NCBI GenBank assembly: GCA_016933055.1
Contig: JAFGBS010000009.1
Span: forward strand, 1 to 64,000
Length of the DNA: 64,000 nucleotides
DNA from: Promethearchaeota archaeon
Lineage (GTDB): Archaea > Asgardarchaeota > Lokiarchaeia > Sigyniarchaeales > Promethearchaeaceae
Direction: 5' to 3'
A program made the translations under genes and the position numbers. The notes beneath the pieces were generated by a model, which was given only the letters and a program-made list of their open reading frames with translations, was not told where the DNA came from and did no database searches. Shown here one piece after another: positions 19,440-30,669 of the stretch; position 1 is the stretch's first letter, and every line of letters starts with the position of its first letter.

Positions 19440-20906
19440 TTACATACCCATTTCTTTGAGTATGCGTTTATTTTCTGCTACTTTTTCTGGTTTAAGTCTA
19501 TAGAGAATCCAAAACAAGATTATTGTGATCAATATAAAACCTGCTGGAATCAGAGAAGAGTGCAAGCGGATTCCGAGAAGAGCAATATCAAAATCCATAA
19601 TATTTCCAGTAACCCCAGTAGTCTGCCAAAATAGTTCAGATCTGCTCTCCGATGCAACATATCCAGTTAGGATATGCACTACTGTAAAAATTAACGCCTG
19701 AAAAGTGCCTCCAAATCGAATTATGAATGTTTGAAAACCATAATAATTGGAATAATCTCGTCTTTTTGTTTTCACGGTTACTTCATCCAATACATCTGCC
19801 AGAGTCGGTGGATCAATAAACCACTGACCTCCAAGAGCGACCCCAAATATACAGACGGATGCAATCCAATGCCACAATTCTGTTGAGAAAAACATCGGAA
19901 AATATGACACAAACATGATAATTCCTGCTGCAAGACTCATATTCTTATTATTATTCACTTTATTCGAAATAATTGTCCAGATAGGGATGGATACTATTGC
20001 TGCAACTAACATGCCAGCTAACATTAATGTCGAAAAATTCAGGGGTAAATCCAATAGAAACGTGATAATATAAAACGTACTGGCCTGTAATGTTAAAGCT
20101 GAGACTTGATATCCAAAATGAAAAATAATTTTCCCTACAAAATTCCTATTTGAGAAAACTTCACCAACCATTTTAAAAAATGATCGTTGTTGCCGGGTAT
20201 AATTTTCCTCTATATGTTTGTATCGAGATCGGAGGTGCTTATCTTCAAAAATTCCAGGGATAATAAAGAGAAACAGAATGAATCCAATTCCGACGCTGAT
20301 AAATGCCGCAGATCGAAAGGAACCTGCATTATCATTTGACACAAACATCGGTGGTACGATTCCTGCAGCGACAATTCCAATGATTCCGAGAATAGTACCC
20401 CACATTTGAGCAATCCTTCGTTCATTTGAACCACGGAACTTATCTGGGTAAAGTGCCATAACATTCACTTCATAAAGTGTTAGAGTGGTGTCATAGATAA
20501 ACAAGCTCAAAACATACCACGTAAAAATGTACCATTGCTCCACATTATCTGCCGGATTCCAATCTAACGGTACTAAGAAAATTAATAGGTATGACGCAAG
20601 CCAGAGAGGACCCCCAATTATCATAGGAATAAATCTTCGAAAGCCCCATTTCTTCTGTCCTGGAAGAACTTTCGCATTTTCCATCACATACCCCATTAAA
20701 GGGTCATTCACAGCATTCCAAATGGTATACGCTATAAATGCCGTCCCTGCTAAAAATGGGTCCAATCCAATCACATTTTCATAAAAAAAATACACCATAA
20801 ATCCGAATGCTCCACTAATCCATTGACCAAAAAGCTCTCGGGAGCCATAGGATGCCATAATTCCCCATGAGTATTTATGAGAGTCTTTTGTTTTTGTCGT
20901 TTCCAT
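19440..20906 (-). CDS. GPH-type MFS transporter
   Basis: GFMVYFFYENVIGLDPFLAGTAFIAYTIWNAVNDPLMGYVME; multiple TM helices. Confidence 0.8.
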   Translation of the reverse strand: METTKTKDSHKYSWGIMASYGSRELFGQWISGAFGFMVYFFYENVIGLDPFLAGTAFIAYTIWNAVNDPLMGYVMENAKVLPGQKKWGFRRFIPMIIGGPLWLASYLLIFLVPLDWNPADNVEQWYIFTWYVLSLFIYDTTLTLYEVNVMALYPDKFRGSNERRIAQMWGTILGIIGIVAAGIVPPMFVSNDNAGSFRSAAFISVGIGFILFLFIIPGIFEDKHLRSRYKHIEENYTRQQRSFFKMVGEVFSNRNFVGKIIFHFGYQVSALTLQASTFYIITFLLDLPLNFSTLMLAGMLVAAIVSIPIWTIISNKVNNNKNMSLAAGIIMFVSYFPMFFSTELWHWIASVCIFGVALGGQWFIDPPTLADVLDEVTVKTKRRDYSNYYGFQTFIIRFGGTFQALIFTVVHILTGYVASESRSELFWQTTGVTGNIMDFDIALLGIRLHSSLIPAGFILITIILFWILYRLKPEKVAENKRILKEMGM

Positions 20907-21101
20907 GTCATCAGCTCGAATCTTGTGTAAAATTAATTCAAATTCACCTTAGGAATTTATAAAATTATAGAAGATTGTAATTTCAGAAAAAGGGTGTTTT
21001 GGTATATCGCATTTGCGAACGAATAGGATGAGCTTGAATCTGGTTTAGGAAGTTTTAAACTTTCGAATTTATCCCATAGACTTATTATCTTATATCTCAT
21101 A

Positions 21102-21150
21102 TACCCCGGTTGTCTAATGGTTATATCCGTAGCTGCTCTCCCTTACTCAA
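21102..21150 (+). other. tRNA-Glu-like 5' half fragment
   Basis: TACCCCGGTTGTCTAATGGTTATATCCGTAGCTGCTCTCCC resembles the acceptor/D-arm/anticodon part of tRNA-Glu; no matching 3' half nearby. Confidence 0.3.
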
Positions 21151-21452
21151 ATTTCATAACTCCCATTAAAAATGCATCTACCAACATTTAAATGGAAAAA
21201 TCATCGAGAAATCGAATTTAGTTTACATGCAGCAGCAATCAGAAAAGAATCTCCAAAAATGTTATTAGTTTATTATATCTTATACGATAAATCTTCAAGT
21301 ACTCGTTTTCATCGCTTTTTGTCGAATAATTTATAGCTGGATCTCTAACAGTGAAGCAAATTTCCCTCGAATTCCCCTTTTGCTTGCGGAGAAAGATTTT
21401 AAATGGGAATCTTGCTTTTGATCTACCTTACCATAAAAAGTGGTAAATTCAC

Positions 21453-23390
21453 ATGGAAGACATAGAGATTCAGAGAGTATATGAACTCAAAACAGGTAAA
21501 TCAGCGGTAACTTCCGAGTATTTCGAATGGAAGAAAAGGTTTCAGGAAGAGGTTTGCCAGATCTGGGAGGAGAGATACTCTTTCCTTTCACATTGGAATC
21601 TCCATCTCATTGCTAGGTATGATCTTCAAGCAAGGAGACAAAAATTAATCCTAAAGGCATTCGATCCGAATAATGGGAAACTATTATCTGAAAGTGTAAT
21701 ACATTGCATTCATACAGCTATAGTGGACATACCCGCAGAGAGTATAGAAGGTCGGAAATCAGATCCGGAATTTCTAGACGAAATCTTACAACTTCGATCC
21801 TCTGAAAAAGCCCGTCCCCTTGAACTGGCTCCTAAGGATGAATTTTTCGCGTTAAAATCATGGGTTCAAGGAATTGCCGAAGCGGGATTCAATGCGATTG
21901 CGATTCAGCGAAATATTGAATCCTATGCACACCTTATGTATCCCATTTCCCAATTTTTATTTAAAGCAATGCTCGAAATTAATATCTACATAGTAATTGA
22001 TTTTATTCATTGGATTAAGAAAAAATGCATCTTTGAAGAGGGACCGCACATACCCAGTATTGCTGCGAACCTCTTGCACATAACCGAAATGCTATTCATA
22101 AACATAACCCCACGATCTTTTAAATGGGAAGAATATTCCCCTATTATTACTGAATTGATGGAATTGATATCCTATTCTCTCCAGAATCGTCTTGAGAACC
22201 AGAAATTCTTTATGAAACCCATTGCAAGAATCTTAAAATTCATTCTAAAACAAGAACAATACCAATTTGCAAATCAATTCATGCAGTGGATTTGTGAGAT
22301 CTTTGAAGTAAAAAACTTGACTGAAGTAGAGCCGTTGATGGAGTTTATCGCTCCCTTGTTAGATACTTTCTCAGCCCATTATTGGGTATTACAGAAATTA
22401 TATCAGTACCTTAAAGAATTCGAAGAAAATCCATCGGACGGTACGATCAATGTAATTAATGTTCCTTCCCTTGTCAATGAATTGGGAGATTTGGGGATTT
22501 CCCCAGAGGAAATATATGCTCTTTTACTAAAATACAAAAAAGAAGGTCTTCTCATCAAGTTGAGTGATATAATAAAGTCAGAAAAAGGAAAAATTGTGAT
22601 TTCCCCATCTTATCTTGCTGATTTGAAAAACAGGATTAGGATAACTAAAAGTCTGGCAGTTAGTTCGGTAAATTGCATTCCCTCCCCATCATTTTTCCTC
22701 AGACACCGTAAATTTAGTTTTCTGCTTGAAGATATTGTTAAAGACGATGAGGAGATAAAATTTTATCTGAGCCATTGTGTAACCATTCGAGGAGGCCGCT
22801 ATTTTTGCATCCTAAATTTCAACGATAATCCGGATGATATTGCATTAGATTTGTCTCATTTGCATTTAACCAGCTTAACGGAAGTTGATTGGTTCGAAGA
22901 CATTGCAGACAAGATCACCCATATAGATCTCTCGAAAAATCCTATTGATCATCTGGAAGAACTGTCCAAATGCACGAAATTAAAAGTACTGAACCTAAAA
23001 GATACATATATTCGGGATTTGGAACAAATTAGATGCATTATAGAAAATTTACACTGTTTACATACGATTATTTGTGATTATCATATACTCAAACCCATTA
23101 TTACTTTTCTTTTTGACTCTGATGAGCAAAATGTAACCGCACTCTTATCAAAGTTTCAAAATTATGGTGAGATTGAGCATCAAGAGAATACTGATAAGGA
23201 AAGCATATATAAAGAACCTAGAGAGCAATGTGAGCGCCTTTTACGTGCATTCAGTTCCAATAGCGTAAATATCCAAGATTGCGTAGAAATTCCCGCAGAA
23301 TTTACCATTGTGACGCTTATTCGAAAATATTATAGGTATCGGGATAATTATAGAGAATTTTGGACGAAAACGGGGGTTATGAGCCAGTAA
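21453..23390 (+). CDS. Helical protein with C-terminal leucine-rich repeats
   Basis: ALDLSHLHLTSL..ITHIDLSKNPIDHLEELSKCTKLKVLNLKDTYIRDLEQ. Confidence 0.65.
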   Translation: MEDIEIQRVYELKTGKSAVTSEYFEWKKRFQEEVCQIWEERYSFLSHWNLHLIARYDLQARRQKLILKAFDPNNGKLLSESVIHCIHTAIVDIPAESIEGRKSDPEFLDEILQLRSSEKARPLELAPKDEFFALKSWVQGIAEAGFNAIAIQRNIESYAHLMYPISQFLFKAMLEINIYIVIDFIHWIKKKCIFEEGPHIPSIAANLLHITEMLFINITPRSFKWEEYSPIITELMELISYSLQNRLENQKFFMKPIARILKFILKQEQYQFANQFMQWICEIFEVKNLTEVEPLMEFIAPLLDTFSAHYWVLQKLYQYLKEFEENPSDGTINVINVPSLVNELGDLGISPEEIYALLLKYKKEGLLIKLSDIIKSEKGKIVISPSYLADLKNRIRITKSLAVSSVNCIPSPSFFLRHRKFSFLLEDIVKDDEEIKFYLSHCVTIRGGRYFCILNFNDNPDDIALDLSHLHLTSLTEVDWFEDIADKITHIDLSKNPIDHLEELSKCTKLKVLNLKDTYIRDLEQIRCIIENLHCLHTIICDYHILKPIITFLFDSDEQNVTALLSKFQNYGEIEHQENTDKESIYKEPREQCERLLRAFSSNSVNIQDCVEIPAEFTIVTLIRKYYRYRDNYREFWTKTGVMSQ

Positions 23391-23836
23391 ATCGACAGTT
23401 TTTCATGCGTAACCCTCATTTTTTTATCCTACATTACATTTTCTTTTACTTTTAATACCAGTAATTAGTTTTATGCTAAATTTTGACATTTATCCCTGCA
23501 GTAGTATAGTAAGGTATAGATAATTTTGATTATTTCGTAGGAAAGCGACATTCAGCTTACTGAATACTTGTTAGACTAGATAACAATGCCTTTCCGAAAG
23601 GAGAACTCAGAACAACAATTAGTTTTGGTTTTGATAAAACCCCTAAGGTAATTTGTCCTTTATTATAAGTTCTACTTATGAGAATATTATATGCAGAAAA
23701 GAGTGGTTCTATGAAACGGCAAAAAATAACCGTCAAAACCCCTTTTATTTCTTTCTTTAGCGAGTTTTCCCGATATCAACATAACTTTCAACTCCAAATA
23801 CCTTTCAAAACCTTTATATAAATCTAGGATCTAATT

Positions 23837-26800
23837 GTGGATACCTTTTTGAAGGAAATTACAGTTAGAAAAAAAGGGGTACTAAAAATGAGAAAATTAC
23901 AGAAAACCAAACTAATTTTACTTCTAATTTTTGTGCTTTTAATTCCCAATTTTTTGATAATACCGTCAAAAAATAACTCCCTTCTTTCTGATGAAAACAA
24001 TTTCATAATTTCTAATGATGGATTTGGTACATCTGACATGCTACCGGATTTTAACACAGCCGTAAAAGTGATCGGATCGGGTACTCAACATGATCCTACT
24101 GAATTTGACTATACCTATATACAATCTGACGATGGATTGGTGGATGATACAATGTTTTCTCCCGGATGGGGAGATACTCTTTTACGTGATGTAGCAGATT
24201 ATGGTGTAGTGGATTACACTGGGGCATTTGGAAGTACGGATGCAGGATTATGGCATTTTACGGATGCGTATCGAAATAATGATGGAAAATATCTCTATCT
24301 AGATAGTACATGGGGTAATGATTATCCCGGATGGATTTTCATGAAATGGGGGGCTTATGGAAACATTCCTACAGATGCCCACCCACACGTGAATCAAATT
24401 CGAATATCCTATGAAGTATGGGGAGACTCTGCCCTTGGTGTATTAGATCAATCAACTAATCTACGAATATACGCATTTGATGATTTAGGTAATTCTCAGT
24501 GGTATACAATCGCTTCCAATCCCCAACATCGAGTACATTATGAGGGTACATTCACTCTTACTTCTGGAACTGTATTTAATCGTGTACGAGCCGGAGGGTA
24601 TGTCAAACATCTTGCAGTATATATGTACAGTAATGAAGAACTCTGGACTCACACCTGGATAAATGTAGATTACGTTAAGATTTATTATGACTTTGACAAG
24701 CCAGATGTGAATTTTGCCTATTATTTTGATTTCAGCGGTTACGGTCTCACTACGGTTACACAATTTCAGTTAGAATTCGAAGTGACCGAATTAGTCCCAG
24801 GTACAAATGTGTATTTGTATGATTATACCACTTCTAGTTGGGACTTGGTAATGACTATCAATTCAGCGGGTACATATGCAAAGAATATAACCATTGACGC
24901 AGATCACTATTTTAGCGGAACAAAAGTATTTGTAATTGATTTCTCCCGATTTAATTATTATGATGGAAGACCCTACACTCAATATCATATTAAAATCGAT
25001 TATGTGACCGTAAAACTTCCCCCTCCTGATCCTCCTGCAAACTTACATTTAACTCAAGATATCCTCCAAATCCGACTTGATTGGGATCCTCCCAATTCCT
25101 ATGGAGCGTTAATCACCCATTACAATATATATCGTGGAACCATAGCGGGGGGGTCAAAAACTCTTATTGATACAACACCATTAACTGCTTACAATGATAC
25201 TACGGGTACTGTAGGAGTTGAATATTACTATATGGTAACAGCAGAAAGTGTAGAGGGGGAAAGTGAGAATTCAACTGAAGTGTCGGGAAAATCCTTTGAT
25301 CAACCCTTCGTTAGATGGACCAGTCCCGAAGACTATGCTTCGGTGGTTTTTGCCAAAGGGGAACCCGTCACCTTCTCTTTTGACTATGATTGGGGTAATC
25401 TTCAAGATGTTGAATTGATCATAGAAAAAGGTGTTTTTAGCGTCAATCATGGAAGCGTATGGAATAAAACTTCCATTGATATCTATGAAATCAACTATCT
25501 TGATGGAAGTGTAACGTGCACGTTAAATGGATATAACAACAGTATTTTGGTTTCCTCTGATGTTAGGGAATTCACTTTTGTCAAAATTGTGATTGAAGTA
25601 GGGGAACTCATAAATTCTAGCACAGAAATTCTGGGAAAACAGTTGTACATGATTCTTCATGATCCCCACGGGGATAATAGTTATTCGTTTTTTGAACAAT
25701 CAACTCAATTATCTTTAGGAGTTGGAATGGAACTTATTACTGCCGTAGGAGTAAACATCGAGGTGGGTGAGACTTTTGAACTTTTTGGAGTTGAAACAGG
25801 AGCATCCTTGGCATTAAGCTTTAAGACCACAATGGAGACGGGGTATGACTTCCGGTATGAAATTACCGATACCACGTCTTTGACATCAAGCCAGGTGACA
25901 GATAATCCCGATTATATAGGACCCGGATACGGAGATCGATATTGGGGTGAGAGTTGGATACTTAAATGGGTTTTAAATGCAACATATAGAGTATATTCGA
26001 ATGGAACTGATCGATATGAGGATCCGAAGTACTACTGGGGGATTATTCGGGACGTTGATACATTTTGTAGTCATGAACATGCACCTGAAGCATGGCGGGA
26101 GCAAAATCCTGTATATAATCACACACTCCCGGTACATTGGTTGGGGACCGAGCAAAGAAGTGGTGGAGCACCTTTCAACTTTGAGCATGAGGTGACATCT
26201 ACCGTTGCAAGGAAACAATCTTTAAGTATTGATGTCGGGACTGATTTCCAGACAAAATTCCCCGGAGTAGAAACATCCTTTACATTTGAATTCAGTATGA
26301 AAAGTTATGTAGAAGCAGGGGCATCTAGCACGTTTACAGTGGGATATTCACTTTATGATGATGATCCAACTGATTTCATTGTTCATGGAGTAGGAATTGA
26401 TAAAAGATTCGGGACGTATATTTTTAATTCCTCCGAATTCATGTGTGAGACCTCAGGTCCCTATGAATATCACACGTTCGATTACCTCCCTCCCGAAATT
26501 ATGCTTCCCGAAATTGAATTAGATCCAGATGGAGATGGTATTAGTCCGAGTCCTGACGATTCACCTATAGTAAATGTAAGAATCTTTGAAGAGGATGAAT
26601 TACAAGAGGTTATTATCAAATATTCTATTAACAATGGCACCGATTGGAGTATAGCGTACATGTCGGAACTCCCCGGAGACCCTGGTACATGGGAAGGGAT
26701 GATTCCCTCTCAAGCTGCGAACACCACCGTTCTTTGGTTTATACAAGCATGGGATATGCAAGGTCATAATGCTACACGATATAACTCATATCTTGAACCG

Positions 26801-26932
26801 TTTAGTTACGTAGTAATTGCTAAACCTGAACCAGATCGAAAGATCCCCGGATATCCACTGCAATTTCTTACTCTAGCAGCGGTTGCAGGTTCCATATGGC
26901 TGATTCATTCTTACCGAAAGCTCAGAAAATAA
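23837..26932 (+). CDS. Large secreted surface protein (fibronectin-III-like region) with IPGY C-terminal anchor
   Basis: Signal-like KTKLILLLIFVLLIPNFLI (probable start ATG near 23888); FN3-like PPDPPANLHLTQDILQIRLDWDPP..YYYMVTAESVEGES; C-term KIPGYPLQFLTLAAVAGSIWLIHSYRKLRK. Confidence 0.8.
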   Translation: MDTFLKEITVRKKGVLKMRKLQKTKLILLLIFVLLIPNFLIIPSKNNSLLSDENNFIISNDGFGTSDMLPDFNTAVKVIGSGTQHDPTEFDYTYIQSDDGLVDDTMFSPGWGDTLLRDVADYGVVDYTGAFGSTDAGLWHFTDAYRNNDGKYLYLDSTWGNDYPGWIFMKWGAYGNIPTDAHPHVNQIRISYEVWGDSALGVLDQSTNLRIYAFDDLGNSQWYTIASNPQHRVHYEGTFTLTSGTVFNRVRAGGYVKHLAVYMYSNEELWTHTWINVDYVKIYYDFDKPDVNFAYYFDFSGYGLTTVTQFQLEFEVTELVPGTNVYLYDYTTSSWDLVMTINSAGTYAKNITIDADHYFSGTKVFVIDFSRFNYYDGRPYTQYHIKIDYVTVKLPPPDPPANLHLTQDILQIRLDWDPPNSYGALITHYNIYRGTIAGGSKTLIDTTPLTAYNDTTGTVGVEYYYMVTAESVEGESENSTEVSGKSFDQPFVRWTSPEDYASVVFAKGEPVTFSFDYDWGNLQDVELIIEKGVFSVNHGSVWNKTSIDIYEINYLDGSVTCTLNGYNNSILVSSDVREFTFVKIVIEVGELINSSTEILGKQLYMILHDPHGDNSYSFFEQSTQLSLGVGMELITAVGVNIEVGETFELFGVETGASLALSFKTTMETGYDFRYEITDTTSLTSSQVTDNPDYIGPGYGDRYWGESWILKWVLNATYRVYSNGTDRYEDPKYYWGIIRDVDTFCSHEHAPEAWREQNPVYNHTLPVHWLGTEQRSGGAPFNFEHEVTSTVARKQSLSIDVGTDFQTKFPGVETSFTFEFSMKSYVEAGASSTFTVGYSLYDDDPTDFIVHGVGIDKRFGTYIFNSSEFMCETSGPYEYHTFDYLPPEIMLPEIELDPDGDGISPSPDDSPIVNVRIFEEDELQEVIIKYSINNGTDWSIAYMSELPGDPGTWEGMIPSQAANTTVLWFIQAWDMQGHNATRYNSYLEPFSYVVIAKPEPDRKIPGYPLQFLTLAAVAGSIWLIHSYRKLRK

Positions 26933-27111
26933 TCTAATTTCTTCTTTTTTTTATTCTATCAACATCAATTCCGTGATTCCCAAAAATGTTACGTTAGGTG
27001 AATAGGGGGCATATCGTAAGAAGTTCTGTCAATTTGCCTATCTATGATAGGTGATTGTAGATTCATGCTAACATGAATAAGCCTCATGATTCTACTACAT
27101 ATTCGGCTTTT

Positions 27112-27152
27112 GACATCCTCCCACGTTCCCGCACCAAGGAACGACCTATTCT
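27112..27152 (-). mobile_element. Possible IS200/IS605 (TnpB-type) end remnant
   Basis: Minus strand CGTTCCTTGGTGCGGGAACGTGGGAGGATGTCAAAA: CGTTCC/GGAACG hairpin followed by the GTGGGAGGATGTCAAA end signature. Confidence 0.4.
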
Positions 27153-28036
27153 ACATTTGTAAGGGCACTAAATTGGTGTAAATTCGTAAATTGATTCTGA
27201 TTTATGGGTTTGACGTTGTTTTACGATAGTATCATGTTAAAGAACTTCAATCTTAGATGGATAGAGCCGTATATCTGTTGATTAGCTAGTTTAAACGAAT
27301 TTCTTTGGGGGTTCATATCCTTAGAATACGTAAAGCACCCAAAACTCCAGTCTATTTTACTAATCAATCTTTGCACTGTATTTATTCTTCACTACAAGAG
27401 ATTGTCGAAAAATCTATCCTAATTTTTCTTTTTTCTTTATTCTCCTACACAAATTTTCCGCAGTTCTGCGAAATCTCGCAACCGAAGCAGTCTTCTTACA
27501 TAACTTCAAAAAGGTGCGCACAATCCAGTTGTGTGGTCTAATTCGGATTCCAGAGGTTCAAATGTAAGAGAACATAAACAGCTTAAATGAAATTTAGCCA
27601 TAGTTTCCTCCCGTACTTCGTCAATCGTTGCGACATAGTTCGCATCATTCACATTTTCACTCATCGTCAACACCTCCCTCCTTTCGTCCAAGAGTAATAT
27701 AAAGTGTTATAGTTTCCTCATCTTATTCCCCTCAATTCAAGATTTCCCTCCCAACCGGTATTTCAGCGACTTTTTGTTGTTGCACTTAAGTCATGATTGC
27801 GCGCTACAAGAAAACCATCCCCATCCCCACACTCTTCTACTTCATGCAGTTAATAAGCATTTGATAAACCTTAACCGCTAATTCTTCTCTTTTGAACGGG
27901 TTTTCTAAGTCATTATCTTGCTTTTTTCTAAACGCAAATATAGGAAAAAAGGATATGAATTGCGAATAAAATTTAACTAAGTTTTATTAAATTCAATATC
28001 GAACATTTAATAGACAAATTTGTTTTAAAGAAGAAG

Positions 28037-30043
28037 GTGGATATGGTGAAGACACTATGGAGAAAGATCACGTTCGGAGTAGTCTGTTTGTTCATGATTT
28101 TACCGCTTTATCTTGCATTACCAGATAAAGATGGCGTATTAATTACAACAACAAATAAACTACAAAGACCTATTGCAGCAGGTTCCGATGATTTTATTTC
28201 GGTGTGGGATACCTCATTGACAAGCTCGGGATCAAGCAACTCAAACCAAGTGAAATTACCGCTACAATCAAGCGGAAAGTATAACTTTTTGGTGGAATGG
28301 GGGGATGGGAAAAGTGATACCATTACCTCATGGAATCAAGCAGAAGTAAATCATACGTATACATTTGAGGGAGTTTACACGATTAATATTACAGGCAGCA
28401 TTGAAGGTTGGCGTTTCAATTACGGAGGAGATAGACTAAAACTTCTTGAAATCCAACAGTGGGGTTGTTTACAATTAGGGAATGATGGATCGTTTTTTTA
28501 CGGATGCTCAAATTTGAATCTAACGGCTAAAGATAATTTGGATTTGACTGGAACGACCTCTTTGTATAAGGCCTTTCGGGATTGTAATAACTTGGGCAGT
28601 AATGGCAATTTAAAAGGGTGGGATGTATCCCACATAACGAATATGGAATCTATGTTCCATGGTGCTTCTTCATTCAATCAAGATATCGGAGCGTGGAACG
28701 TATCCAGTGTAACGAATATGGAATTTATGTTCCATGGTGCTTCTTTATTCAATCAGGATATTGGAGCATGGGATGTATCCAGTGTAACGAATATGGTCGC
28801 TATGTTCTATGGTGCTTCTTCATTCAATCAGGATATCGGAGGTTGGGATGTATCCAGTGTAACGGATATGGATTATATATTCTGCGGGGCATCATCGTTC
28901 AATCAGGATATCGGAGGTTGGGATGTGTCCAGTGTAACGGAAATGGAATCGATGTTCGAACGTGCATCTTCATTCAATCAGGATATCGGAGGATGGGATG
29001 TATCCGCTGTGACGGTTATGTATTCTATGTTCGAAGGCGCATCTTCATTTAATCAGGATATCGGAAGTTGGGATGTATCCAGTGTGTATTTTATGCGAGA
29101 AATGTTTTTTGGGGCATCATCGTTCAATCAAGATCTCGGAAGTTGGGATGTATCCAGTGTAACGGATATGGTCGCTATGTTCGAAGGGGTGGAACTTTCT
29201 ACGGAAAATTATGATAGTTTGTTACTGGGTTGGTCCCAACTCTCTTTGCAATCCAATGTAGATTTTCATGGAGGTGCCTCCTACTATAGCATTGCTGCTG
29301 CCACAGCTCGTAAATCCATTATAGATACGTATAGTTGGACAATAACTGATGGGGGACCCGAACCTGAAACCTTGACTATCAGCACTCCTCTTGCAACTAG
29401 TTCGTGGGAAACTTCTTCTACGCAAACCATCACATGGGATTCTACGGGGGTTGTTGCTTCAGTTAACTTGGAATTACATCGTAATGAGATTTATGTACTA
29501 TCCATAGTTCAAGGAACCGTAAATGATGGGAATTTTGCATGGGAACTTCCCTCGGAATTAGAAGATTCAATACTCTATCAAATCAAAATCGTAGATGCGT
29601 CGAATGAGACGGTGTATGATCTTAGCGAATATTTCGAGATTTTTAATCCCACTATAACCGTTACCGCTCCTACCGAACTCTCTTCTTGGGAAACCGGTAC
29701 CTCCCAAACGATTACATGGACATCCACCGGGACAATTACCTCAATGAACATCGAATTATACAAAAATGGAGTGCTCGTACAGACGATTATTACAGAAACT
29801 GATAATGATGGAAGTTACTCATGGACTTTACCCGCGAATTTAGAAGATTCCCAGTATCAAATCAAAATCGTGGATGCATCGGATGAAACGGTGTATGATT
29901 TCAGTGATGGATTCGAAATACTTACGGACCAAAAAAGAATTCCAGGATATAATATATTCATAGTTCTGGCGACACTTGCTAGTGCCATCATTATGCTATT
30001 TCGAAAATCATATAATAGCAGGCACAAGTCGTTAGTCGTCTAA
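28037..30043 (+). CDS. BspA/DUF285-repeat surface protein with IPGY C-terminal anchor
   Basis: Repeats ([25 protein letters not shown]) then two SSWETxxxQTITWxSTG domains; C-term [25 protein letters not shown]. Confidence 0.85.
   Translation: MDMVKTLWRKITFGVVCLFMILPLYLALPDKDGVLITTTNKLQRPIAAGSDDFISVWDTSLTSSGSSNSNQVKLPLQSSGKYNFLVEWGDGKSDTITSWNQAEVNHTYTFEGVYTINITGSIEGWRFNYGGDRLKLLEIQQWGCLQLGNDGSFFYGCSNLNLTAKDNLDLTGTTSLYKAFRDCNNLGSNGNLKGWDVSHITNMESMFHGASSFNQDIGAWNVSSVTNMEFMFHGASLFNQDIGAWDVSSVTNMVAMFYGASSFNQDIGGWDVSSVTDMDYIFCGASSFNQDIGGWDVSSVTEMESMFERASSFNQDIGGWDVSAVTVMYSMFEGASSFNQDIGSWDVSSVYFMREMFFGASSFNQDLGSWDVSSVTDMVAMFEGVELSTENYDSLLLGWSQLSLQSNVDFHGGASYYSIAAATARKSIIDTYSWTITDGGPEPETLTISTPLATSSWETSSTQTITWDSTGVVASVNLELHRNEIYVLSIVQGTVNDGNFAWELPSELEDSILYQIKIVDASNETVYDLSEYFEIFNPTITVTAPTELSSWETGTSQTITWTSTGTITSMNIELYKNGVLVQTIITETDNDGSYSWTLPANLEDSQYQIKIVDASDETVYDFSDGFEILTDQKRIPGYNIFIVLATLASAIIMLFRKSYNSRHKSLVV
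28616..29215 (+). repeat. Eight 75-bp tandem coding repeats (DUF285)
   Basis: The TGGGATGTATCCAGTGTAACG motif recurs at 28616, 28691, 28766, 28841, 28916, 28991, 29066 and 29141, exactly 75 bp apart. Confidence 0.9.
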
Positions 30044-30669
30044 AACTCATTCTTTCCCTTTTTTTCAGTCCAAAACCATCCATTATAAGGGTTGAACCAC
30101 AGTCACGTTAAGGAAATGCCGAATTTGAAAATAAATACAATTAATCTCTCAAATATTGATATTTTCTTTCCTCATAACATCACGACAGTAAAACCTATTT
30201 TTTCTGATTAAGGTTGTTGTACGTAGTAATTGAAAATGTTTTTTTCTCCTTATAATACAGGTACTGATATTCTTATCCTTCGCATAGATATATGTTGATT
30301 AAAAATTATCCTCTCATTTGTTTACTGATTATTCGGTTAACGAGCTAAAATGTTTTGATGAGGAGAATATATTAACTATCTCACCATCGTTCTATCGTGC
30401 ATTTCTAGGTTCAAAAAAAGAAGAAAATTGTTGATAGAAGAGAATCATTATTTTGATTAGTCAACATGTGTCGTTCGATTTAAATCATTTTTCCTCATTC
30501 AACACATGTTAAAGGGGTAACAGTATAGTTCGAATAGGCAACTATATAATATTAAACGGTTCGTGCGGGTAGGTAGTACGGATAAAGCCTCATATCCATA
30601 GAATTAAAAACGTAATCAAAAATGCACAATCACTTCACAGATATTGATTTATAAAAAGAAAGAAACCAT

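Noticed and set aside
27305-27691. 78-aa plus ORF and 61-aa minus ORF
   Set aside because: Short, overlapping on opposite strands and without recognisable motifs.
28618-29052. 144-aa ORF with 25-aa repeats ([20 protein letters not shown])
   Set aside because: Alternate-frame translation of the DUF285 tandem repeats in the real gene 28037-30043.
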